Shown: positions 25,346 through 33,438 of the stretch, piece by piece | How the letters are laid out: every line of letters starts with the position of its first letter | Numbering within the stretch: position 1 is the first letter of the stretch | NCBI GenBank assembly: GCA_963748315.1 | Contig: CAVVIK010000006.1 | Span: forward strand, 744,001-808,000 | DNA from: DASPHG01 sp963748315 | GTDB lineage: Bacteria > Actinomycetota > Thermoleophilia > Solirubrobacterales > Thermoleophilaceae | Direction of reading: 5' to 3' | DNA length: 64,000 nt | Made by a program: the position numbers and the translations under genes | Notes under the pieces: generated by a model | The model's input: only the letters and a program-made list of their open reading frames with translations | What the model was told of the DNA's origin: nothing | Databases searched by the model: none

Positions 25346-26508
25346 GCGACCGGCTCGGATGGGCGGAGCGCCCGGCGGACCTGGTCGATGGTCACGATGC
25401 CGCGCAGGATCCCGTCTTTGTCCACGGCCATCATCGCGCCGAGCGCGTGCAGACCCTCCGACGCGAGCAGCGAATCGAGCGGCGCGTCGAGCGGCACGGC
25501 ATGGGCGTTCCCGAGGTCGAACTGGGTGACCTCGTCGACCGATGAGGTCGCGCGCAGCTGCTCGGGAATCGACTCCGCGCGCTGTCGGCTGACCACTCCG
25601 ATGAACTTGCCGCCCGCGTCCACGACCGGGAACCACGGGTAGCCGTAGCGGAGGAAGTACTCGTCGATCAAACGGTCGAGCTTCAGGTACGCGGGTGCCG
25701 AGACCGGTTCGCCGTCCATCACGTCGGCGACGCGCAGGCCCTCGATCCGCGCCGTGATCCGGCTCTGCATGTCCGCTGCCCTGGCCGCCTGAATGATGAA
25801 GAAGCCCATCAGCCCAAACCACGCGAGCGCGAGCACGTCGCCGAGCAGGAAGCGGTACAGGCCGTAGCCGATCAGGAGGTACGCGAACGCCTGGCCGAGC
25901 GAGCTGGCGAAGCGCGTCGCCTTCGCCCGGTCGCCTGTTCGCCACCACGCAATCGCGCGCGCCATCCGGCCCCCGTCGAGTGGGAAGCCGGGGATCAGGT
26001 TGAAGGCGAGCAGCACAGCGTTCACCCAGGTGAGCCACGCGAGCACCGCCTCGCCCGCGCCGACGCGCCCGTCCTCCTCGAACGCGAGCGCGTCGCCGAA
26101 GCTGGTCGCGCCCGCGAACGCGTAGCCGGCTCCGACGCACACCAGCCCGAAGACGAGCGTGACCGCCGGCCCGGCAGCGGCAACGCGGAACTCGACCCCA
26201 GGGCTGTCGCTGTCGCGGCTGAGGCGTGCGAGGCCGCCGAGCAGCCAGAGGTCGATGCCTTGTGTCTCGATTCCGTTGCGGCGCGCGACCACCGCGTGCC
26301 CCAGCTCGTGCAGGACCACCGAGGCGAAGAACAGGAACGAGCTGAGCGCGGCGAGCACGAACGCGTCCTTGCCAACCACGTCCTCGTAGAGCCCCGTGAG
26401 CGACCAGATCATGAGGAAGAGCACAACGAACCAGCTCGGGTGCACGCCGATTCGGATCCCGAAGACCCGCGCGAGCTGAATAGACGCTCCTCCGAACACG
26501 ACAGACAT
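25342..26508 (-). CDS. Site-2-type (M50) protease with CBS domains
   Basis: 388 aa. Six membrane helices; the zinc motif HELGH (VVLHELGHAVVARRNG) and second motif NLIPGFPLDGGR in place of NPDG place it with intramembrane zinc peptidases of the S2P/SpoIVFB group. Residues about 245-385 contain two CBS repeats (VADVMDGEPVSAPAYLKLD; VDKDGILRGIVTIDQVRRAL) that typically sense adenine nucleotides. Likely releases a membrane-tethered regulator such as an anti-sigma factor; substrate unknown. ATG 26508 chosen because the family begins here. Confidence 0.88.
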   Translation of the reverse strand: MSVVFGGASIQLARVFGIRIGVHPSWFVVLFLMIWSLTGLYEDVVGKDAFVLAALSSFLFFASVVLHELGHAVVARRNGIETQGIDLWLLGGLARLSRDSDSPGVEFRVAAAGPAVTLVFGLVCVGAGYAFAGATSFGDALAFEEDGRVGAGEAVLAWLTWVNAVLLAFNLIPGFPLDGGRMARAIAWWRTGDRAKATRFASSLGQAFAYLLIGYGLYRFLLGDVLALAWFGLMGFFIIQAARAADMQSRITARIEGLRVADVMDGEPVSAPAYLKLDRLIDEYFLRYGYPWFPVVDAGGKFIGVVSRQRAESIPEQLRATSSVDEVTQFDLGNAHAVPLDAPLDSLLASEGLHALGAMMAVDKDGILRGIVTIDQVRRALRPSEPVA

Positions 26509-26542
26509 AATGGCGGGCTTCCAAATAATGCAAAGGAACTGA

Positions 26543-27622
26543 ATGGCACACAAAGTCACCTTCATCCCCGGCGACGGGACCGGGCCCGAGATCGCGGAAG
26601 CCACCAAACGCGTCCTCGAGGGCACCGGTGTCGAGTTCGACTGGGACCAGCAGGAAGCGGGGATCGACGTCTACGAGGCGGGCGGTAAGCCGCTGCCCGA
26701 CGAGACGCTCCAGTCGATCCGCGACAACGGCGTCGCGATCAAGGGCCCGACGACGACCCCGGTGGGGTCCGGCTTCCGCTCGGTCAACGTGGCACTGCGG
26801 AAGGAGCTCGACCTCTACTCGTGCCAGCGCCCCTGCAAGGCGTACGAGGGCGTTCGCACGCGCTTCCCGGAGACGGACGTCGTGATCGTGCGCGAAAACC
26901 ACGAGGACCTGTACGCCGGGATCGAGTACGAGATGGGCTCGGACGACGCCGCCACGTTGCGCGAGTGCATCAAGGGTCTCGGCTCCGAGATCCGCGAGGA
27001 CGCCGGCATCTCGATCAAGCCGATCTCCGTCTTCGGCACCACGCGGATCGTCGAATCGGCGTTCAAGTACGCGAAGGACAACGGCCGCAGCAAGGTGACC
27101 GCGGCGCACAAGGCCAACATCATGAAGTTCTCCGATGGCCTCTTCCTGAAGACGGCCACCGAGATCGCGGAGAAGCACTCGGACATCGAGTTCGAGGAGC
27201 GGATCATCGACAACCTCTGCAACCAGCTCGTCTCGCGCCCGGAGGAGTACGACGTGATCGTGCTGCCGAACCTCTACGGCGACATCGTGTCCGACCTCGG
27301 CGCCGGGATGATCGGCGGTCTCGGCATGGCGCCGGGAGGCAACATCGGCGATGACATCGCCGTATTCGAGGCCACCCACGGTTCCGCCCCCAAGTACAAG
27401 GGGCAGAACAAGGTGAACCCGATGGCGCTGATGCTCTCGGGCGTGATGATGCTCCGGCATCTCGACGAGCGCGATGCGGCCGACCGGCTGGAGAACGCGA
27501 TCGCCGAGGTGATCCGCAAGGGCGAGAAGGTCACCTACGACATGAAGCCCACACGAGACGACCCAACCGCCGTCGGCACGAGCGAAGTCGCCGACGCGAT
27601 CATCGAGGAGATGAACTCATGA
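26543..27622 (+). CDS. Isocitrate dehydrogenase (NAD-dependent type)
   Basis: 359 aa decarboxylating dehydrogenase of the isocitrate/isopropylmalate family. FIPGDGTGPEIAEATKRVL at the N-terminus, substrate loop SVNVALRKELDLYSCQRP (Ser and Arg contacts typical of isocitrate, not isopropylmalate), VVIVRENHEDLYAGIEY, metal Asp residues in LPNLYGDIVSDLGAGMIGG, and THGSAPKYKGQNKVNP for the nucleotide. Ribosome site AAAGGAACTGA just before ATG. Overlaps mdh by ATGA, so the two TCA enzymes are co-translated. Confidence 0.9.
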   Translation: MAHKVTFIPGDGTGPEIAEATKRVLEGTGVEFDWDQQEAGIDVYEAGGKPLPDETLQSIRDNGVAIKGPTTTPVGSGFRSVNVALRKELDLYSCQRPCKAYEGVRTRFPETDVVIVRENHEDLYAGIEYEMGSDDAATLRECIKGLGSEIREDAGISIKPISVFGTTRIVESAFKYAKDNGRSKVTAAHKANIMKFSDGLFLKTATEIAEKHSDIEFEERIIDNLCNQLVSRPEEYDVIVLPNLYGDIVSDLGAGMIGGLGMAPGGNIGDDIAVFEATHGSAPKYKGQNKVNPMALMLSGVMMLRHLDERDAADRLENAIAEVIRKGEKVTYDMKPTRDDPTAVGTSEVADAIIEEMNS

Positions 27623-28599
27623 GCGAACCCGTACGAGTAGCCATCACCGGCGCCGCCGGCCAGATCGGCTACGCAATCCTCTTCCGCATCGCGAGCGGCC
27701 AGATGCTCGGCCCGGATACGCCGATCGCGTTGTCGCTGCTCGAGATCCCCGATGCCGTCAAGGCGGCCGAGGGAACGGCGATGGAGCTCGACGACTGCGC
27801 TTTCCCGCTGCTCCGGTCGATCGACATCTTCGACGACCCGAATCAGGCGTTCGACGGCGCGAACGTCGCCCTTCTGATCGGCGCGCGGCCGCGCACGAAG
27901 GGCATGGAGCGCGCCGACCTGCTCGAGGCCAACGGCAAGATCTTCGAGCCGCAGGGCAAGGCGCTGAATGACAACGCGGCGGACGACATCAAGGTGCTCG
28001 TGGTCGGCAATCCGGCGAACACGAACTGCCTGATCGCGCGCTCGCACGCGCCCGACATCCCGTCGGAGCGGTTCACCGCGATGACGCGCCTCGACCACAA
28101 CCGTGCTCTGACGCAGCTCGCGAAGAAGGTGGGCGCTCAGGTCACCGACATCACGGACATGGCCGTGTGGGGCAACCACTCGCCGACGATGTACCCCGAC
28201 CTCTTCAACGCGAAGGTCGGCGGCGAGATCGCGGCGGAGAAGGTCGACCAGGACTGGATCGAGAACGACTTCCTCCCGACCGTCGGCAAGCGCGGCGCCG
28301 CGATCATCGAGGCGCGCGGCGCGTCGAGTGCGGCCTCCGCGGCGAACGCGGCCATCGACCACGTGCACGACTGGGTCCACGGCACGAACGGCGAGTGGGT
28401 CTCGATGGCGGTCGTCTCCGACGGCTCCTACGACGTCGACGAGGGCCTGGTGTCGTCGTTCCCGATCACCTGCGAGGGCGGTGAGTGGTCGATCGTCGAG
28501 GGTGTCGAGCTGACCGACTTCTCGAAGGAGAAGATCGCGATCACGGTCGACGAGCTCCGCGGCGAGCGCGACTCGGTCAAAGAGCTGCAGCTGGTCTAG
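27619..28599 (+). CDS. mdh: Malate dehydrogenase
   Basis: 326 aa, cytosolic-type family. NAD loop ITGAAGQIGYAILFRIASG, ALLIGARPRTKGMERADLLE, VVGNPANTNCLIA, substrate Arg in TRLDHNRAL and catalytic His in VWGNHSPTMYPD. Oxidises malate to oxaloacetate. In an operon behind the isocitrate dehydrogenase gene; its TAG stop overlaps the GTG of the next gene by one base. Confidence 0.95.
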   Translation: MSEPVRVAITGAAGQIGYAILFRIASGQMLGPDTPIALSLLEIPDAVKAAEGTAMELDDCAFPLLRSIDIFDDPNQAFDGANVALLIGARPRTKGMERADLLEANGKIFEPQGKALNDNAADDIKVLVVGNPANTNCLIARSHAPDIPSERFTAMTRLDHNRALTQLAKKVGAQVTDITDMAVWGNHSPTMYPDLFNAKVGGEIAAEKVDQDWIENDFLPTVGKRGAAIIEARGASSAASAANAAIDHVHDWVHGTNGEWVSMAVVSDGSYDVDEGLVSSFPITCEGGEWSIVEGVELTDFSKEKIAITVDELRGERDSVKELQLV

Positions 28600-29033
28600 T
28601 GGACGTCCGCGAGATCGTCTCGCCCGACACGGGCACGGCGTATCTCGCGATGAATGCGCTGCGCACGCACGTTCCGGATGAGGCGGAGTTCGTTCGCCTC
28701 GTCGACGAAGTGCAGCGCCCGCAGGGCTACCGGCTCGTGGGCGCGTTCGACGCCGAGGAGCCGGCGGCTGCCGCGGTCGCCGGCTTTCGTACCGGCAACA
28801 ACCTCGCGTGGGGCCACTTCCTGTACGTGGACGACATCGCGACGCGTCCCGAGTTCAGGCGCCGCGGGCTCGGCACCGCGCTGCTCGTTTGGCTCGCGCG
28901 GGAGGCGGCGCGGCTTGGATGCGAGGAGCTCCACCTCGATTCAGGCGTGCAGCTGGAGCGCGCGGACGCGCACCGGCTCTACCTGAATTCAGGCCTCGTG
29001 ATCACCTCGCACCACTTCGCCCGCCGGCTCTAG
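28599..29033 (+). CDS. GNAT-family N-acetyltransferase
   Basis: 144 aa from GTG 28599, the codon that overlaps the mdh stop (TAGTG). Acetyl-CoA signature RRRGLGTALLVWLAREA, and the HLDSGVQLERADAHRLYLNS segment typical of small-molecule acetyltransferases. Third gene of the icd-mdh transcript by spacing; no metabolic link to the TCA cycle can be shown. Its stop codon forms CTAG with the convergent gene at 29030. Confidence 0.85.
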   Translation: MDVREIVSPDTGTAYLAMNALRTHVPDEAEFVRLVDEVQRPQGYRLVGAFDAEEPAAAAVAGFRTGNNLAWGHFLYVDDIATRPEFRRRGLGTALLVWLAREAARLGCEELHLDSGVQLERADAHRLYLNSGLVITSHHFARRL

Positions 29034-29392
29034 GTGGCGGTCTCGGTGGCGTGCCAGCCCTTGCCGTCCTTGCGGACGGCGCCCTGGGCCTCGAGCTGGG
29101 GGAGGACTCGGTAGAGGTAGTTCGGGTGGCGCATCTTGAGCTCGCGTGCCAGGTCGCTGACCTTGATGCCCGGGTTCTGGCGGATGACCTCGAGCGCCTT
29201 CTTGGACGTGCCGCCGCTGCCGCGGGGGCGTCCGCGGCGGCCGCGCCGGGGGCCAGAGGCCCTGCGTGCGGGCCGGTTTACCCCGTCGAGGGCCGCCTTG
29301 GCCTTCTGTAGGGTCAGATACTCCTCGTAGAGCGGCTTCAGCTCCTTCAGCCGCACATCGATTTCACTTCTCTTCTCTTCAAGAAAATTCAT
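29030..29392 (-). CDS. Small DNA-binding protein: coiled coil, basic linker, winged helix
   Basis: 120 aa. Residues 1-35 form an amphipathic helix (RSEIDVRLKELKPLYEEYL), residues about 36-62 are a very basic Arg/Gly/Pro linker (RRGRRGRPRG, an AT-hook-like unit), and residues about 63-110 a winged helix (KALEVIRQNPGIKVSDLARE, YRVLPQLEAQGAVRK). The layout suggests a nucleoid protein or local repressor. The ATG at 29392 shares the CATG of the divergent start at 29391. The -10 box TATCTT (29405-29400) lies inside the neighbour's coding sequence. Confidence 0.75.
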   Translation of the reverse strand: MNFLEEKRSEIDVRLKELKPLYEEYLTLQKAKAALDGVNRPARRASGPRRGRRGRPRGSGGTSKKALEVIRQNPGIKVSDLARELKMRHPNYLYRVLPQLEAQGAVRKDGKGWHATETAT

Positions 29393-29780
29393 GCGTAAAA
29401 AGATAAGTGTAATCGGTAAAGGTGTACAGCTTGCACAAGAGCTTTCGCGTGTGGCGGAGTTCGACGAGGACGTGCGCGGCGCCGACGTGGTCGTGCTCGA
29501 TGGCGACGGGGACTTCGACGCGATCGCCCGCTCGGCGCCCTCGGCTGCCGTGGTCCTGACCGGTGACCAGCTCGAGAGCCGCTGCAAGGAGGCCTACGAG
29601 CGGCTGCTCTTCCCGCGCTCGCGGATCATCGGCATCGTGGACGCCGGCCACATCAGCGACGCGATCGAGTCGATCGTTTTAGAGCGCGACGACACCCACG
29701 ACGTGATCGCGATGAAGGACGGCGACTTCACCGCCTGCTCGGCGCGCCTCGGCCGCGGTGGGATCCGAGAGCTGCTCTAG
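29391..29780 (+). CDS. Degenerate malate/lactate-dehydrogenase-like Rossmann protein
   Basis: 129 aa, not an ordinary enzyme. MRKKISVIGKG matches the first strand of LDH-like malate dehydrogenases, but the glycine-rich loop is lost. ADVVVLDG, SAAVVLTGDQLE (for VVxVTNPLD), FPRSRIIGIVDAGHISDAI (for FPRxRVIGxAGVLDSAR) and DVIAMKDGDF (for DVxAxVLGGHGD) follow the enzyme order, while the catalytic Arg, Asp and His are missing. A shrunken relative of about 310-aa dehydrogenases, perhaps a sensor or scaffold. Shares its start with the divergent DNA-binding gene and is followed immediately by a SnoaL-like gene. Homology is read by eye. Confidence 0.6.
   Translation: MRKKISVIGKGVQLAQELSRVAEFDEDVRGADVVVLDGDGDFDAIARSAPSAAVVLTGDQLESRCKEAYERLLFPRSRIIGIVDAGHISDAIESIVLERDDTHDVIAMKDGDFTACSARLGRGGIRELL
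29400..29405 (-). promoter_or_regulatory. -10 box of winged-helix gene inside divergent ORF
   Basis: TATCTT on the minus strand, 7 nt before ATG 29392; TGTACA at 29428-29423 lies 17 bases further up. Confidence 0.5.
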
Positions 29781-30218
29781 ATGCCCGAGGAGGCCACGAC
29801 CCCCGACCTTGTTGAGCTCACGCGCCTTGCCTTCGAGGCCGCAAACCGGCGCGACCTGGACGCGGTGATCAGCTTCTACGCTTCCGATGCAGTCTTTGAG
29901 GGGCGGATGCGGGCAGGGGATACCTTCGAGGGGCGGGTGGCGATTCGCAGCTTCCTCGAGGACTGGTTCGGCGCGTACGAGGAGTTGGAGTTCAAGCTTG
30001 AGGATGTCCGCGACCTCGGCAGTGGGGTTGTGTTCGCCGTGGTCGTGCAGGAGGGGGTTCCTGCCGGTAGCGCCGTTCATGGTCGCGTTTGGCAACGCGA
30101 GGGGTGGCACTTCCTCTGGGAGCGAGGCTTGATCGCACGTCATGCGACGCTCTATACCGACATTGACGAGGCCCGTGCCGCCGCCGAACGGCTCGCTTTG
30201 TCGCTCCGCGAGGAGTAA
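29781..30218 (+). CDS. SnoaL-like / NTF2-fold protein
   Basis: 145 aa, ATG directly after the previous stop. ANRRDLDAVISFYASDAVFEG, FEGRVAIRSFLEDWFGAYEEL and WHFLWERGLIARHATLYTDI are typical of the SnoaL-like family in actinobacteria. Third member in the window after the two island copies but clearly diverged from them. Function unknown; translationally linked to the dehydrogenase-like protein. Confidence 0.8.
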   Translation: MPEEATTPDLVELTRLAFEAANRRDLDAVISFYASDAVFEGRMRAGDTFEGRVAIRSFLEDWFGAYEELEFKLEDVRDLGSGVVFAVVVQEGVPAGSAVHGRVWQREGWHFLWERGLIARHATLYTDIDEARAAAERLALSLREE

Positions 30219-30346
30219 CCTCGTCGTACTGGCCCTGCGGCCAACAAATCCCGGCCCCACAAGAGCAAACACGGCGGACGCGCCGGAGGCGGCGCGAAGG
30301 CAACAGACTCAGAGGCGCGCGGGATGCTGCGGGGCCAGTCTTTCGG
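30219..30346. other. Intergenic stretch, nothing identified
   Basis: 128 bases between convergent genes. GC-rich, with no clear hairpin plus T-run and no recognisable RNA or ORF. Confidence 0.5.
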
Positions 30347-30646
30347 TTAGGCGAACGCGGTCCGGCGGTGGAGCGCGGATGCGCGCCGCTCGGCCGCTTC
30401 GACCGCGCGGTGCCAGCTTCCGCAGACCGCTGTGACCGTCGTCGTCCGGGGCAGGCCCATGTTCGGGCGGCGGCGCCGCAGCTCGGCGTAGCGCGTGGGG
30501 GTGAGCTCGTCCAGCGGGCAGCTCTCGTGCTCGACCGCGGTCAGCAGCGCCTGTGCTACGGCCTCGCAGTCTGGGCCGTCGTTACGCGCGAACGGCGACC
30601 AGCCTCCGGCCTCTTCTTTTCGTCTGCGAGCGAACAACCGCAACAC
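30347..30646 (-). CDS. Small protein with homing-endonuclease-associated repeat-like motif
   Basis: 99 aa, GTG start at 30646 with a GAGGGGG ribosome site. The C-terminal part (LTPTRYAELRRRRPNMGLPR, then TTVTAVCGSWHRAVEAA) resembles the HNH_repeat unit, a DNA-binding module that ends in the pattern xxFGSWxxALxAAG. N-terminus basic. Only one repeat is seen and there is no nuclease domain, so a DNA-binding role is a guess. Confidence 0.5.
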   Translation of the reverse strand: MLRLFARRRKEEAGGWSPFARNDGPDCEAVAQALLTAVEHESCPLDELTPTRYAELRRRRPNMGLPRTTTVTAVCGSWHRAVEAAERRASALHRRTAFA

Positions 30647-30659
30647 GTCCCCCTCTTCG

Positions 30660-31097
30660 CTAACGCTCGAGCAGCCCCTTCAACTTAACGAGCGTCCGGT
30701 CGGCTTCTTTTGCGGCGGTCCGCCGGAACGCCTTTGCGCCGATCTTTCCCAGGGGTCCGCCGGGCAGCTCGTACTCGTTTATGTAGTTGAAGCAGGTGCC
30801 CTCGCCCCGCGGCTCGAGGTCGTAGGAGACCCGGGCCTTCGTGCCCAGCGGGCCGCGACCCTCCCACTCGACGTCACGGGGGTGGTGCGCCTTGGCCACC
30901 TTCCACGTGACCTTGAAGCACTGATGGGCGACCTTGAGCCTCTGCGCCAGCTCGTCGCCCTCCTCGAGCACGCCGTTCGGCGCGTGCACGAGCGAGTCGT
31001 GCACCGTCACCCAGTCCTCGAGCCGCGCCGGGTCCATCACGACTTCGTAGACGGCCTCCGGCGACGCCGCGATCTCGATCGAGCGCTCGACCTTCAC
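30660..31097 (-). CDS. SRPBCC-family protein (CoxG/polyketide cyclase-like)
   Basis: 145 aa. MKVERSIEIAASPEAVYEVV at the start, DPARLEDWVTVHDSLV, and EGTCFNYINEYELPGGPLGK: the START-like helix-grip fold with a hydrophobic pocket, used to bind lipids or aromatic molecules. Full length for the family. Overlaps the upstream oxidoreductase gene by 4 bases (ATGA type), so the pair is co-translated and may act on the same hydrophobic substrate. Confidence 0.85.
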   Translation of the reverse strand: MKVERSIEIAASPEAVYEVVMDPARLEDWVTVHDSLVHAPNGVLEEGDELAQRLKVAHQCFKVTWKVAKAHHPRDVEWEGRGPLGTKARVSYDLEPRGEGTCFNYINEYELPGGPLGKIGAKAFRRTAAKEADRTLVKLKGLLER

Positions 31098-32006
31098 CGG
31101 GCGCCCAGCGCCTCCCTGCGCTCCCAGTCGCGTAGCGCGTGGTCCAGCGCGCGCTCGAACGGATGTGGGGTCAGCCCGTAGATGCGCTGCGCGTCGTCGT
31201 TCCGCGGCAGAAGGTCGTGCTCGAGGCTCTTCATGAGCGGGCGCACGAGTTCGAGCGGCTGGCTCGTGATTGCGCTGACCACGGCCGAGGCCGCCGGTGT
31301 CTGTGTCGTGGGCAGCCGCAGCGGCATCCGCCCGACCCCGATCGCCTCGGCGATCCGCTCGATCATCTCCTCGTAGGTCATCACTTCCGGCCCGACGATG
31401 TCGAGCGAACGCCCCTCGGCGGCGGGAGTCTCAGGTGTCCGCGCCAGGTACTCGATCGCGTCGCCCTCGAAGATCGGCTGCGTGCGGTTCGACCGCCAGG
31501 CGGGGAGCGGGACGAAGCGCAGGTTCGACACGAGCTTTACGAGGATGCCAAAGGACGACGAGCGCGCGCCGATCACGATCGATGCTCTGAGCGCGGTCGA
31601 GCGGGGCACCGAGCCGAGCAGGATCTCCTCGACCTCGAGCCGCGACGCGAGGTGCTCGGATTGCGGGCCGCCCTCCGGAAGCAGCCCGCCGAGGTAGACG
31701 ACGCGCTCGACGCCGGCCTCCTGCGCGCCGGCCGCGAAGTTCTCGGCGGCAAGCCGGTCCCGGTCGGCGAACCCGTTGACGCCTGTCTGCATCGAGTGGA
31801 CCAGGTAGTAGGCGGTCGAGCAGTCGTCGAGCGCGCGGGCGAGCGTCTCGCGGCTCGAGCAGGTCGCCCTGGACCACGTCGACGCCGTCGACCGGCGCGA
31901 AGCGCGCGGCATCGCGTGCGAGCGCGCGCGTGGGGCGCCCCTCGGCGCGCAGCCGCTCGATCAGGCGGCCGCCCATGTATCCGGTCGATCCGGTGACGAG
32001 TTCCAT
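31094..32006 (-). CDS. NAD(P)-binding epimerase/NmrA-like oxidoreductase, frameshifted
   Basis: About 303 aa once one extra base near 31853 (in CCG-C-GAG) is removed. N-terminal MELVTGSTGYMGGRLIERL is the Rossmann loop; then VDVVQGDLLEP, AYYLVHSM, VERVVYLGGLLP and a C-terminal substrate part with LRASIVIGARSSSFGILVKL. It belongs to atypical short-chain dehydrogenases (NAD-dependent epimerase/NmrA/complex I 39-kDa-like). ATG 32006 fits the family start; ATG 32027 in CATG with the divergent gene is less likely. Confidence 0.78.
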
Positions 32007-32011
32007 GCCGT

Positions 32012-32017
32012 TAGTGT
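32012..32017 (+). promoter_or_regulatory. -10 box of hydroxy-acid oxidase gene
   Basis: TAGTGT, 8 nt before ATG 32026; leaderless start predicted. Confidence 0.5.
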
Positions 32018-32025
32018 CGAGCCTC

Positions 32026-33111
32026 ATGCCCCCACCCGCGCGCCCGGTAAACGTCCTCGAGTACGAGCGGCGCGCGGAGGAGGTGCTCGAGGCGGGCGCC
32101 CACGGCTACTTCGCCGGCGGGGCGTGCGACGAGCGGACCCTGGCCGAGAACGTGGCCGCGTTCACGCGGCTGAAGCTGCGGCCGCGCATGCTCGTCGACG
32201 TGAGCAACGTCTCAGCTGAGACGACCGTGCTCGGCACGAACGTGTCGATGCCGTTGCTCGTCGCGCCCACGGCGATCCAGAAGATGTGCCACCCGGACGG
32301 CGAGGCCGCCACGGCGCGCGCGGCGTCGGCCGCGGACACGGTGATGACCCTTTCGACGATCGCGACCGCCACCCCGGCGGAGATCGCCGAGGCCGCGCCG
32401 GGCGGCAAGCGCTGGTTCCAGCTCTATTGCTTCGAGGACGAGGGCGTCACACGCGCGCTCGTCGACCAGGCCGTCGAGCACGGGTATTCGGCGATCGTCC
32501 TCACGGTTGACGCCCCGCGGGCCGGTCGGCGCGAGCGCGACCTGCTGACCGGGTTCCAGGTACCCGCCGGGGTCACGATCCCGAGCGTCGCGGCCGCCCT
32601 CGGCCGCTCCGCCACCCTCACGATCGCCGAGGTCTTCGCGATGCTCGACCTGACGCTCACGTGGCGCGACCTCGAGCGGATCCGCGGCCTTTCGGACCTG
32701 CCGCTCTTGGTCAAGGGCGTCCTGACCGAGGAGGACGCGCGGCTCGCCTGCGAGGCGGGGGTGGACGGGATCGTGGTGTCGAATCACGGCGGCCGGCAGC
32801 TCGACGGGGTGGCGGCGACGATCGAGGCGCTCCCCGAGGTAGTGGATGCCGTGGAGGGACGGGTCGAGGTGTTCGTCGACGGCGGCATCCGCCGCGGCAC
32901 CGACGTGGTGAAGGCGCTCGCCCTCGGCGCGCGCGCCGCGATGGTCGGCCGGCCGGTCCTGTGGGGCCTCGCGAGCGACGGCGAGGAGGGCGCCCGCCAT
33001 GTGCTCGAGCTCCTGCGCGAAGAGCTCGAGCTCGCGCTGCTCCTGTGCGGCTGTCCGACGCCGGCGGATGTGACGCCCGCGCACATTTCCGCAAACAGCG
33101 GGCGCTCCTGA
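32026..33111 (+). CDS. FMN-dependent alpha-hydroxy-acid oxidase/dehydrogenase
   Basis: 361 aa TIM-barrel flavoenzyme. NVLEYERRAEEVLEAGAHGY and FAGGACDERTLAENVAAF at the N-terminus, PLLVAPTAIQKMCHPDGE for FMN, RWFQLYCFEDEG, and the catalytic His254 in SNHGGRQLDG followed by VFVDGGIRRGTDVVKALALG. Oxidises glycolate, lactate or a similar 2-hydroxy acid to the oxo acid, with oxygen or a carrier as acceptor. Start ATG 32026. Divergent from the epimerase-like gene over a 19-bp gap. Confidence 0.9.
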   Translation: MPPPARPVNVLEYERRAEEVLEAGAHGYFAGGACDERTLAENVAAFTRLKLRPRMLVDVSNVSAETTVLGTNVSMPLLVAPTAIQKMCHPDGEAATARAASAADTVMTLSTIATATPAEIAEAAPGGKRWFQLYCFEDEGVTRALVDQAVEHGYSAIVLTVDAPRAGRRERDLLTGFQVPAGVTIPSVAAALGRSATLTIAEVFAMLDLTLTWRDLERIRGLSDLPLLVKGVLTEEDARLACEAGVDGIVVSNHGGRQLDGVAATIEALPEVVDAVEGRVEVFVDGGIRRGTDVVKALALGARAAMVGRPVLWGLASDGEEGARHVLELLREELELALLLCGCPTPADVTPAHISANSGRS

Positions 33112-33193
33112 GAAAAAGCTGTAAACAGCGGCGGATTGCAATTCGCCGCATTTGCGGAATCGCGGGTGGTCGCGCCGTCGCGATCGTGTTTGG

Positions 33194-33397
33194 ATGGGGG
33201 CCGTGCCCAAGCCCGCCAAGCGCCCGAGTTGTGAGAACTGCTTCTTCCGCCAGAACATGCTCTGCGCGCTTGACCTGAACGAGCCCTGCACGACCTACCG
33301 CGCGGCCGACCGCGGCCTCCGGCCCGAGCGCCAGCTCTCGTTCGTGTTCCGGACCGAGCGCACCTTCTCGGCATACGCCTTCCCGCACCCGCGGTAG
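33194..33397 (+). CDS. Small four-cysteine conserved-looking protein
   Basis: 67 aa from ATG 33194 (GTG 33203 possible). CENCFFRQNMLCALDLNEPC has the spacing of a compact metal-binding or Fe-S knuckle, followed by a TYR-ADRGLRPERQLSFVFR segment with regular aromatic residues. No known domain assigned. Stands alone between the oxidase and the metallohydrolase; the intergenic 33112-33193 has no clear signal. Confidence 0.5.
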   Translation: MGAVPKPAKRPSCENCFFRQNMLCALDLNEPCTTYRAADRGLRPERQLSFVFRTERTFSAYAFPHPR

Positions 33398-33426
33398 CCG
33401 ACCGGCGAGCCCACACCCCGCGGTAA

Positions 33427-33432
33427 TAGAGT
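33427..33432 (+). promoter_or_regulatory. -10 box of metallohydrolase gene
   Basis: TAGAGT, 6 nt before ATG 33439; leaderless start predicted. Confidence 0.5.
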
Positions 33433-33438
33433 CGGTCC

